64,000 nt of DNA from Biomphalaria glabrata (lineage: Eukaryota; Mollusca; Gastropoda; Planorbidae), in contig NC_074726.1 in NCBI RefSeq assembly GCF_947242115.1, positions 2,902,951-2,966,950 of the forward strand. The letters are read 5' to 3'. Within the stretch, counting starts at the first letter, position 1; every line of letters begins with the position of its first letter. Made by a program: the position numbers and the translations under genes. The notes below the pieces were generated by a model. That model was not told the origin of the DNA. It was given only the letters and a program-made list of their open reading frames with translations, and searched no databases. Positions 23,178 to 32,800 of this stretch are shown piece after piece.

Positions 23178-23307
23178 CATGAAGGATAGTAAATAGTTCC
23201 TCCTTTTTGGTCGTTCTATTAATAAACCGTAAAAACAATACAGCGACGAGTGCCGTTGTTAGCAAACACACACAGCTTCCATGCTTAAAAATAAACCCAG
23301 AACGCAT
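23178..23307 (-). CDS. Possible first coding exon of a type II membrane protein
   Basis: ATG (CAT at 23305-23307) opens MRSGFIFKHGSCVCLLTTAL, then VAVLFLRFINRTTKKEELFT. This is a 9-residue basic tail, about 19 hydrophobic residues forming a signal anchor, then a luminal-type stretch with an NRT glycosylation sequon. It ends at an excellent donor, CATG/GTAAGTC, in phase 1. The layout is that of the first exon of a Golgi glycosyltransferase or sulfotransferase. The region upstream (23308-23420) is unusually CpG-rich. I could not find the following exons further left in this window, so identity is unknown. Chance cannot be excluded. Confidence 0.4.
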
Positions 23308-23420
23308 GCGCGAACGAGAAGCCGAGTGATTGTTTCTCCTCGTACGTCTGCTCACTCACTTCACGAGCGCCGGCTTTTATGTACGTTTCTTACGCTGCGG
23401 GAAACCTCTGGATCGAAACC
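23308..23420 (-). promoter_or_regulatory. CpG-rich stretch, possible promoter of the - strand exon
   Basis: Local CpG density is well above the AT-rich surroundings (CGCGAACGAGAAGCCGAG, CACGAGCGCCGGC, TTACGCTGCGGG). It lies immediately 5' of the candidate exon at 23178-23307. Most of this window is CpG-poor, so a protected promoter is a reasonable reading. No TATA box is seen. Confidence 0.3.
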
Positions 23421-24234
23421 CCTGGATCGAGAAAAAAAAATGTGCGTGAGAGATGGGGAAGCGTGGGGAGGGGGAGATTTATTGACGTAATAAATTGCAG
23501 TTAATAATACCGCATAAATAGCTATCGCCTGAAATATTTCGAAAGAACAAAAAGCCCCTATTTTACTCTGCTTCTGACAATCGATCAGCAAATAAAGGGT
23601 TCGAATCAGTGGCTGTATTCTTTATTTTCACACTTAACAATAGACCTCTTGTGGCTTAAATATAGTAATCGGTGTCTTTTTTTCTATTTCATGAGCACAT
23701 ATTTAAGGCTAGATATAGCTTTCCTTATTTCATAAAAGATATCAACTCAAATGGCAACTATTGGGGAAACCCGTTGCTGGTCCAGCGGTATTTAAAAACT
23801 GGGACTAGGTGTTCAAGCGAAATAAAACAAATATTATATCCATTGATCTTTTTTTCAACCGCTTGCCGGGCTCCATTACAGCAGTAAATCTAGGATGTCT
23901 GAACATGTTAAAATTGAACGATAAATAATCCGTCGGACTTGGACATTTGAATCCTTTTTTAATCCTCTATCACTGTTGCAGCTAAATACAATTTCGGGGT
24001 ATCTGCTCACAGCTTCAAATTCGTCTGTCATTAAAAAAATTGCATCATAACGTTTGATAAAATTCACCCTTAGATAGCACTGATATAGCCCTAGAGATCA
24101 TCAATCATTTAATCTAGTGCTTACATGTCCTGGAGAAATACGCTTATTTCAAATCAACTGCAAATAACTTCATGAGGGGACATTATTCTAAACAAATAGT
24201 CTTGAATATTTCAAGCATTAACGCTGATGCCCCA
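23421..24234. other. No recognised feature
   Basis: AT-rich sequence between the CpG-rich stretch and the LINE-B copy. Short open frames on both strands look random. I see no exon-like segment with good splice sites. Confidence 0.4.
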
Positions 24235-24480
24235 AATTTTCAATTTTACCTTTACCTATCCCTTAGTCTGTTGCTACCCTTGGGGCACCATGCATGATTT
24301 GTCGACTGTCTTTCTCCATTCCTCTCTGTCTTTCGCCTTAGTTAGAACCTATTTCAATGGCAGGCCCGTCCATTCTTTTATGTTGTCCTCCCATCGCTTT
24401 CTCTATCTGCCTCTTCATCTTTTTAGGAAGGTCTTTGCGTGCCCCAAAGATCTTGTATAGATTTTTATCTTGCGTTTTTT
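24235..24480 (-). mobile_element. LINE-B ORF2 3' fragment, reversed
   Basis: Reverse strand encodes, with breaks, KKMKRQIEKAMGGQHK, then WTGLPLK-like, KAKDREEWRKTVDKSCM and PQG...RLRDR, homologous to 16160-16375. Upstream part up to about 24590 (DKVTAAIGSHEDLLTIVKKR) continues the same LINE. Confidence 0.6.
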
Positions 24481-24654
24481 TACGATAGTTAGCAGGTCCT
24501 CGTGGGATCCAATCGCTGCCGTAACCTTGTCTCTTATCTCTTGGTTTGCGATGCGGTCTTTTTCAATTAGTATACACACAAGTTTTTGCTTGAAGAAAAT
24601 AGTTGTGGGTCTTGATGCCAGACATTGTCGTGAAACGTGTGCACTCCTGTGCAC

Positions 24655-24832
24655 GACTCTAATAAAATGTTTTACGTGTTTCGGATGTTCCTTCAGAGTT
24701 GAAGATAATTTACTCCCTAGTCCAAACCTCCCGCAGGACGACGGGGGGTGGGAACGGGTAGGGTTTGAACCCAGGACCATCGAGAAATCTGAACGACAGT
24801 CCAGCGCGCAAACCGCACGACCAAGCAGCATA
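24655..24832 (-). repeat. SINE-II copy
   Basis: Reverse strand: GCTGCTTGGTCGTGCGGTTT, GCGCGCTGGACTGTCGTTCA, GATGGTCCTGGGTTCAAACC, GTCGTCCTGCGGGAGGTTTG, and the tail TCCGAAACACGTAAAACATT. A good full-length copy. Confidence 0.85.
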
Positions 24833-24842
24833 GGCCTACAAA

Positions 24843-25055
24843 CAGTGCTGGATTTACCTATAGGCAACATAATATATAGCTTAGGGCCCTCACTTGCTTA
24901 GGAGCCCCCTTCCTCCCCCCCCCCCCAAAAAAATGGTCTCAGGAATATTTTCAATCTTTTTAAGAATGTGCAAATAAAAAAAAAGTCCAATGTTTATTAA
25001 AGTGGCGCCCATTGCTCAAATAGTTTAGGGTCTTCTCGAGTGTAAATCCGCCCTG
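24843..25055. mobile_element. Short hAT-like MITE
   Basis: Left end CAGTGCTGGATTTACCTATA, inverted right end CAGGGCGGATTTACACTCGA. The ends share CAG..C/GGATTTAC. Flanks CCTACAAA and AATACGAA match in only 5 of 8 positions, so the target duplication is uncertain. Non-coding, C-rich interior. Confidence 0.5.
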
Positions 25056-26629
25056 AATACGAATGCAATAGTTCTATGCAATTAATATGTTTATCCATTT
25101 TCCAGGCTATACAGATATACATACTAGCATGTAGAACAGATTTGAACCTGCTGACAACACTAAGTATGGAACACTGGCGGATCCAGGGGGGGGGGGGGGG
25201 CGGTAGGGGCGATCGCCCCCCCCACTCGGCCGACCCCCCCCCCCCCCGAAGGGGGTGGGGCGGACGAATTTAGTATAGAAGACACACAATTTGTATACGA
25301 ATTTATTACTTATGTTAATAATATATACTAATTATTTATATCTCAAACTATTTTTAGATTATTTCGCCCCCCCCCTCTAGTATGTTGGCCGATTAGGTGG
25401 GGTCGGGAGGGGGCGATAGCATCAATCCGCCCCCCCCCCCAACCATAAACTTTTGAGTGGGGGGGCGGTCCAATTTATTTGTAGAAATCACAGCTTGCCA
25501 AAAGAATCAATTAAATATCTATATGATTAAAACTTGTTATTGATATTTTAACCGATCTTTATATTATGTCATTCCCCTGTTGTCCGATTGGTGTGTGTGG
25601 GGGGAGGGGGGTGAAACCTCTACTGCCCTTCCCACCTAAACCCTTTGAGTGGGGGGGGGGCGGTCCTACTTTTATGGAGAAATCATAGTTTGTGAGCAAG
25701 ATTAGTTGCGTTGATATATAAATTTGATATTATGTCGCTCTCCTTCAGGTATCTTGGCCGATTCGGTGGGGTAAAGTGGGGGGGGGGCGATTGCATGTAC
25801 TGCCCTCCCCGCTCTAGCCCTCTGAGTGGGGGGGGGGCGGTCATATTTTTATGGAGGAATCATAGTTTGTGAACAAAAATAGTTGAATTTATATATAATT
25901 GATATGTGAAACCATTTGTATATTATGTCGCACCACACTCTAATCTCAAATTTTATGATTAGTAAATATAAAAGAAAAAACAGTTGGGAGGGGCGATACA
26001 TGCCATCTCCTTTCCCTCATCGGACGAAGCAATAACTTTTCTTTTTGTATTATAGTTAAGAAATTACAAAATGTAAAAAAAAAATCAGCCACAAATATAA
26101 TTTATATATGCTATAAATTAAATTCTCGTATCGAGTGGCCCCACCCTTATTCTTTAATGCCAAATGTAATCATTAGCAGAAATTATAAAAAGGAGCGAGG
26201 ATAAATCGTTTTCATTCTACCGCCCCTCCCATTTCCAGACAGAGTTTATGTAATTTCACATGAATTTATCATAATTATTTTAAGAAAGACTTTGCTTTGG
26301 AAAAGTTAGAATTCAAACAAAAATTTTCAGTATAAGAGTCACGATTGAGATGAGTAGCCATTTTTCCAACCTCTACTCAATCTAATATTTTTCTAGTTAA
26401 ATTTGGACTATAACTCACAATTTATGCTTGAATTTTATTGAATATTATTTATCGAATTTTTTTTTCGGCGGCGATCCTCAAAGCCTTAATCTAAATATGT
26501 GGGGTATCTGATCTTTTCAAGGAACAAATCGGATTTATTTGCAATGTATTAAGGGCGTATACATTCAAATTAGAATATTTTTCAAGTGCAATGTTATTCA
26601 AAAGGTCCTTTTTTAATAGGATGAATAAT

Positions 26630-27165
26630 GAGCTTTAGGTAAGGAGAATGCGTTTCTTCAGCGAAGAATGCAAGAAAACGCTTTTGGCGTCGGGGCGAAC
26701 CGAACTCCACTGATTAATAATGAGCTGTAGATGTCAGGAGCAGGCGTTTCTGCAGTGAAAAATGCAAAAAAACGCTTTTTGGCGTCGGGGCTACGCCCCG
26801 AAAATTACTGATGAATAGTAAGCTGTAGTTGTCAGGAGCAGGCGTTTCTGCAGTGAAAAATGCAAGAAAACGCTTTTGGCGTCGGGGCTTCGCCCCGAAC
26901 TCCACTGATTGATAAAGAGCTGTAGATGTCAGAAGCAGGCGTTTCTGCGGTGAAAAATGCAAGAAAACGCTTTTTGGCGTCGGGGCTTCGCCCCGCACTC
27001 CACCGATGAATAGTGAGCTGTAGATGTCAGGAGCAGGCGTTTCTGTAGTGAAAAATGCAAAAAAAAAACGCTTTTTGGCGTCGGGGCTTCGCCCCGAACT
27101 CCACTGATGGATAAAGAGCTGTAGATGTCAGGAGAATGCGTTTCTGCAGTGAAGAATGCATGAAA
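26630..27165. repeat. ~93-bp tandem repeat inside the hAT element, about 6 units
   Basis: Unit: GAGCTGTAGATGTCAGGAGC, AGGCGTTTCTGCAGTGAAAA, ATGCAAGAAAACGCTTTTTG, GCGTCGGGGCTTCGCCCCG, AACTCCACTGAT. Each unit contains the perfect short hairpin CGGGGCTTCGCCCCG. Arrays of this kind within hAT or other DNA elements often vary in copy number. Confidence 0.9.
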
Positions 27166-27191
27166 ATACTGAGAAATACTGCTTATTTATT

Positions 27192-27195
<4 letters not shown>

Positions 27196-27274
<79 letters not shown>

Positions 27275-27290
27275 ATGTGTGTGTTTGTGT
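27196..27290. repeat. (TA)n then (TG)n microsatellite
   Basis: About 36 TA units followed by TGTG-rich sequence. It gives an artificial poly(Tyr-Ile) open frame. The right side (27315-27350) has GTTAGGGTTAGGG, telomere-like but part of the hAT end, since the relative at 1017-1080 has it too. Confidence 0.9.
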
Positions 27291-27432
27291 GTGCTGTACG
27301 CACGTTTATGTATAGGGCTAGGGTTTACTGGGCGTTAGGGTTAGGGTTTGGAAAAAAATCGCCCCCCCCCCACTCCAAAGTTCTGGATCCGCTAGTGGTA
27401 TGGAAGCGTACTGCTACACCAAGATGAAATAT

Positions 27433-27618
27433 AATGGACCTCATTCACCAATCGTAAACAAACATTTAGTCACGTGATCTTATTGGTAAAAAAACGAAAA
27501 AAAAAACTGTCACGTGACAACCATCATGAATTAAACATGAGATCGTACATTATATAGAAGAGATAGAGCACCACGTGACTAAATGTTGTTTGTTTACGAT
27601 TGGTGAATGAGGTCCATT
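27433..27618. mobile_element. Palindromic MITE with 44/47-bp inverted arms
   Basis: Left arm 27433-27476 and right arm 27572-27618 are complementary apart from one 3-bp indel; each runs from AATGGACCTCATTCACCAAT inward to TTTAGTCACGTG. The centre has further CACGTG. Non-coding, 186 bp. No clear target duplication (flanks GAAATAT and GAATAGA). Superfamily unknown. Confidence 0.8.
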
Positions 27619-27782
27619 GAATAGATATGACTATTAATTTTATATAATTTTTGCTATTGCGTTTGCATTGAACTATAGCATTTTTATTAATTAATATAAA
27701 TTTTTTTTTTGTAGGTGCTGCGACTGCTGCTAGTGAAACACGTCTCGGAAATTTATATAGGTCTATTGACCTTAGACTTTTT

Positions 27783-27868
27783 ATTTGAAGAAACGTCTGT
27801 ATTATATAAGATAAGATCTTATCTTAGATATTTAAGACGTTACTTCAAAAAAGATGATACTTACGTCT
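27783..27868. repeat. Two LINE-A tails joined tail to tail
   Basis: GAAACGTCTGTATTATATAA then GATAAGAT meets its inverse ATCTTATCTTAGATATTTAA, then GACGTTACTTCAAAAAAGAT. The palindromic centre AAGATAAGATCTTATCTTA is at about 27805-27823. Each half matches the LINE-A end at 18440-18510. Confidence 0.7.
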
Positions 27869-27898
27869 TACGCTTTTCGTGTGTCAAGCTAATCATAT

Positions 27899-28334
27899 TG
27901 TTGTAAACCTAGTGGTGCTGTGTGTTTTTAGCCTACCCAAATCGTGGCGGCCACTGTCCAGCGTAGGACGAGCGGTCAACTGTGACCAGTGACAGTACAC
28001 GCCAGTTCGGCAAGAACCAGTGTCGTAAATATTACGCACGGCGAAAGTGATCAACTGGAGTGGTCAAGAAGATTCGAGGCCAGTAGAGACACTATATAAG
28101 AGCGAGTGTGTCACTTCACGTTACCTCGCAATGTGACCAGTACGAGGCGAGAACCAGTCAGTGCGGAGCAGAGACTAGGTTTTTGTAAAGACAGTGTTAA
28201 TGTTGTTGCCAATTGCGATGTATTTGAAATTAAACTGACTGATACTTTGGAGCCCTGAGTTGTGAGGTTCTTTAAGTTCGTTGTGTCGTGTGGTGCAGTT
28301 TGAAGAGAGCCTGGATAGTAGGAGAGACGTAACA
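27899..28334 (+). mobile_element. Solo LTR (probable Ty3/Gypsy-type fossil)
   Basis: 436 bp bounded by TGTTGTAAAC and GACGTAACA (TG...CA ends) and flanked by a 4-bp duplication ATAT (27895-27898, 28335-28338). Inside are a TATA-like ACTATATAAGAG at about 28091 and GC-richer sequence than the surroundings. No internal coding region or second LTR is nearby, so it is a solo LTR left by recombination. Family is inferred from duplication size only. Clean ends suggest moderate age. Confidence 0.6.
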
Positions 28335-28559
28335 ATATATACATGTTAATCAATTCTGTGTATGGGTTAAGTGTGACCATTTTAACATGTAATATGCTTG
28401 AACAATAAACAGCTTTTAAAAAGAAAAGAAAACAGTATGGGCGTCATAAATGGATGAGCCATTTAAAAAAAAAAGTTAAGTATGACCTAAAAAAATAAAT
28501 CTTAACCCGGATGTTGATTTCCCTTAGAAACAAAATGGTTGCTTTTTAGTCGAACTTCG

Positions 28560-29260
28560 TATAAACTACTTAACTAGAGATCTAGATCAAGTAGATCATT
28601 CAAAAATCAAATCCTGCAGAATTACCAGCTAATTCTATACAAATCACTTAGATCTATATGTCCATGCTAATAATAAGCTTATAGTCTAAATAAGGCATTA
28701 TAACTTATTGTAAGGTATATATAGGCCTATTATAGTATGTTATTATCAAAGTTAGTCACTTAGACTTAGTCTTAGTGAAAGTTCAAATTAGTTAACTTAG
28801 TCTTAGAGACTCTTACTAGACTTAGTTAGACTTTAGGACTTAGTCTAGGTTTTAGCCCGACTTAGGACTTAGTAGTCACTTAGACTTACTCACTTAGTCT
28901 TAGAATAAAAATTAGTTTAAATTAGTTTCTTATTTTTAGTACAATTACAATTAGTTAACTTGTTACTTAGAGTTAGACGTCTTATTTATTAAATAATAAG
29001 TTATTACTATTAGTCTTAGTTAACTTAGACTTAAGACTAGATCTAAATCTAGTCTAGTAGGTTATTATTATAATTATACTTATAGATCTAGTACTTATAT
29101 TATACACTAGGACTAGATTTAATTTGACAAATAATTATCTAATTATTATTAGATCTAGTAATACTAGAAATAGAATGACAGAAATACAGAATCAGTCCCT
29201 AGTTTGAGAATTAATTATCTAAAATCTAATAAAAGTTTTTTTTAGATCTTTTACCTAATG
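28560..29260. repeat. AT-rich low-complexity tract of CTTAG / TAGATCTAG motifs
   Basis: Irregular repetition of ACTTAGTCTTAG and AGATCTAG words with no fixed period. It lies upstream of the start exon of the FLACC1-like gene. No promoter motif can be singled out. Confidence 0.6.
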
Positions 29261-29624
29261 TCAATGTTTTATCGTTGAACTATGTCAATCAATGACATTA
29301 AAGTGAATCAAGGAAAAGTAGAAATATCACTACTAGGTTACTAGGAACCGCCGCTACTAGATTGTACATCTGCTGTTCACTATAAGAATTGTGATCATCT
29401 TCATTATGTCTGCTAACATTCCACTCATTATATAATTCTAAATGAAACAGATAACTTAGATGGCCTCAGCTAGTCATATTTGTTTTTTAGTTTTACAAAT
29501 TTCAAGTAGCATATAAGTTGACTTGTAAATTTCATACATTCCTCCAAAAGTAAATTTTAAGATTTATTACCTCTGATGATTAAGTATTTAAATCACAATT
29601 TTCTATAATTGTTTTGATCCTTAG

Positions 29625-29682
29625 GTAAAAGCTATATTGTCTATCCTCACATTGATTGGAACAAAACATTTTTCCTGCCATA
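29625..29682 (+). other. Probable 5' UTR segment of the FLACC1-like gene
   Basis: A pyrimidine-rich stretch ends in TTAG at 29621-29624, which could be a 3' splice site for an upstream non-coding exon. TGA at 29653-29655 is in frame with the ATG at 29683, so the coding frame cannot extend further 5' on this exon. No TATA box or other clear promoter is visible, and the true transcription start is unknown. Confidence 0.35.
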
Positions 29683-29801
29683 ATGCCCACTGAACTGGTT
29701 CTTACGATAGCCCCAGAGACTGACCAGGCTCCTAGGGCTACTACATCCACATCTACCAACACTTCAATAATTTGCCATCAGAGACAAGGACTACGGCCAA
29801 A
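29683..29801 (+). CDS. FLACC1: FLACC1-like exon 1 (start exon)
   Basis: ATG at 29683 opens 39 codons (MPTELVLTIAPETDQ...) rich in Thr, Ser and Pro. It ends with two bases (AA) before the donor GTAAGC. The next exon starts with G, giving AAG (Lys), so the phase fits. The start is chosen because of the upstream in-frame stop at 29653. This is the least certain exon, because a 9-kb intron separates it from the rest and the N-terminus is not conserved enough to recognise. Confidence 0.55.
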
Positions 29802-32800
29802 GTAAGCATTTAGTATGGCTTGTTAAAATGAGTCACAAATTCAGACACATAATTAAAACAAAATTTAGTATAGGGTGCTTTATCTCATCATCAAACTCAA
29901 CCAAAATCATCCCTTGCTAAAACCCTGGACAAAAAAAAAGTTAAGTATAGTGCATGTATGTCGACATACAGGTCAAGAACTTGTGGTTTCCCAGATCTGT
30001 AGAGACAGAGGTCAGCAAGTCTATGGTAGTCAAATAGAATAGAGACATAGTTTTCTATTCCCTCTGCAGTAGGGGCACTTTGAATTTAAGTTTCCCCTGA
30101 GACATACAAAATATGATCCAAAAGGACAGTGGCACTGTGCTGTAAAAGCTTGTTTGGGCCTGGACAGCCTACACCACAGGGAGACATGTTCAAGGTGAGT
30201 CATGTGCTCCCAGACTCTATGGTCTATTTAGGACATGCTGGTACTTTATCCATTCAAGCACTGTTGTTTTTACTTGTTTCGTAAAGAGGGGCTTTTTTAT
30301 TTCTTCAACTTAAAAAAAATCTCCTGCATACATCTGACATTGGGTCATCAGATTTAGCTTCTGAAAATACCATAATGTGTTCTCCACCCAACTCCATTGA
30401 AACAAATAGTAAAGTTCCACTTTCAGACCTTGCAATCTATTGCCACTGCTCCCGCAAAACAAATAGGTATTTAGAATCTAAAATGTCGTCCATTCACTAA
30501 TTATGAGTACTAAATCTGTTACGTCAAGTGAAGTAAGGGCTGTTGGATTAATGGGCTGATCATGGGCTTGATAACTGTTTTGGAGTGTATGTGTGTGCTT
30601 CCAAGGTAACGACAACGGAAAGGGAGTGTTATTTTTTTTGATGATGTAGAATGATGAAACCATGAGCTGGTCCGTCTTAATTTATGTTTAAGAGGTCATG
30701 TAAGTGATAGTTAAAAAAGAGACAAATTCAAGATGGTAAAGTGTTGTTTTTTTTGTAGTGAGTTAAGTTTTGTTAAAATATTTCATTTTGTTATTACTTG
30801 ATCTCAAGTTGAAGCTAGGTATATTTATAAATAAAAGTTTCATTAAGTTTTGTTGAAAAAGAAGGCTGGTCTAGTTTAAGTTCTATACTAAGAATTTAAT
30901 CTGCCTACATCGATTTAGTTGTACTAGCTATCTAGAGCTACAAACCAAGGATTGAGTATCAACAGCCACATAGACCTTAACGTCTTGAAGGCAAACTTTA
31001 ACTTTCTACATTAACTCTCACAACACAGAGGTGTAGTGAGAGGGAGCAAGGGGGCACCGTGTCCCTGGCACCACCCTCAGGGGCTTAATAAAAATTATTG
31101 TGGATATTTTAGTAAGGTTATACATTCTAAGGTTATTTGTATTATATTATTATTAAATAACTTTTATTTATAAGACTATATTTCTGTGTAATGCTCATGG
31201 AAAAAAAAGGGGGGGGGGGGCGCCAATAAAGTTTCTTGCTCCGAGCGCACGTTTTGCTTGCTCTGTCACAACCAAAAACAAAGATTTACTGCTGCAGGAC
31301 TGAACGACTGTATAGAAAATATACGTTTTTCATATTTTCTGACTCAAACAATAGTACTTTAAAATATTTTTTTGTTATCAGTAACTTTTTTTTTTCTAGG
31401 TAAAACATTTCTTCACATCTACTTTAATTCGTTAATATCACGTTTTTCAATCACTAAATTTGAAAAAAAAAAAATGGTGAGGAGGGTCGAAAAAAAACAA
31501 CTCTTTGAAATTCATAATTAATAGCTGTTCGAAGGGAAACAAATGTATAATGCTGAAGGCTCAGGCATAATCTCCCTTGAACTTTTAATCGCTAATTAAT
31601 TTTTTTGTTTGGTGCTAATTTTCGAGAAATGTATTAATCATTCTATTCAATTAATTGATTTGCTATATTTTTTTATAGATTGATAAGAATGAATATCACA
31701 GTGTAATTAGAGTTATAAAGAGATTAATATATGTTTGTTTGTAAAATGTTTTACATGTTTCGGATGTTCCTTCAGAGTTGAAGATAATTACTTCCTAGTC
31801 CAAACCTCCCGCAGGTAACGGTAACTGAATTAGGCCTTGGTTGCCTTGACATCAACACTTCTAGTAGAGTAGAGACACAAAGATAAAGGCACATTCCTCG
31901 TCCCATATGCTAGGACAAATTTGTACAAATACTCCTTCTTCCCTAGCGCTATTAGAGCATGGGATGGGTTGCCTGAGCTAGCCAGGAAAACCAGTGACTT
32001 GGCAGAATTTAAGTCATTGGTTAATATGCATGACTAAATGCATGACGCGTAGGACGTAATCATCTTCTTTTTTGAAGTAACGTCTGTATGAGAATGTGAA
32101 AGAGGGAGACAACCTGTATATGTCTGTCTGTGTGCTTTTAAAAGAGACAGGGCCGGATTTATGTATTTGGAGGCCCCAGGGCAGAATATTTTTTGAGGCC
32201 TCTACACTTTTTCGAAAGCTATAATAAAAATCCGCTTATTTATATTTTAAAAAATTACTAATATCCTAAAGCATGCCATATTGTAAAAGAGAGTGCTTGT
32301 AAATTAAAGAATTTTTTTTTATGGTTTACGCAATGAAGCTAATTTGAAGTATGGTACGTGAGAACTATAAGCAGATATTTTTAACACTGAAAGTGTTGCT
32401 AACTGTAAGATTTAAAGTATTGTCGGTAAAATTGCGGGGAGAAAAAAAGAACACAAAGTTCCAGACTTCTTGAAATATGGATTTTTTTATATTTTGAGGA
32501 ACCCTTTTTTTTTTTTTTTTTTTTTTAGATTCCCCTGGGCAGTAGCCCCGCCTGCCCCTCCCCCTTAAATCCGGCCCTAGAAAGAGCGTTAGAAGATGGT
32601 ATTGCGGCTGCCCAGGAAATTCCAAATACTTATTAGTGAAGTTATTAAACAGAACTACTTATGGGTCGAATCCGGGGGGGGGGCGTGTGTTATCTTGCAA
32701 GGATACTAGGCTCGTGTTTAATAGATCTATTAATTAAGAAGCGAATCAATCTGTTCATTCTCTTTACTTTTCTATAATTTTTTTTGTCAAGCAATATATA

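Larger units (their letters stand above)
25172..27397. mobile_element. 2.2-kb non-autonomous hAT element with perfect 8-bp duplication
   Basis: GTATGGAA flanks both ends (25164-25171 and 27398-27405). Ends: CACTGGCGGATCCAG and, inverted, CACTAGCGGATCCAG (14 of 15 identical). Long G or C runs follow each end. Inside are about four diverged ~170-bp units around 25360-25900 (GGCCGATTCGGTGGGG... GGGGGGCGGTC... ATCATAGTTTGTGA), AT-rich sequence, a ~93-bp tandem repeat (26630-27165) and a (TA)n run. There is no transposase; it must have been moved by a related autonomous element. A fragment of the same family is at 1017-1080. Confidence 0.85.

Noticed and set aside
23101-23355. Longer - strand frame starting at 23355
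   Set aside because: The codon at 23355 is GTG and is preceded by a stop. The first ATG in the frame is at 23307, which is the start used here, and the frame beyond the donor at 23178 is intron.
27315-27350. Interstitial telomere repeat
   Set aside because: Only two or three TTAGGG-like words are present and the same words occur in the related hAT end at 1052-1080, so they belong to the element.
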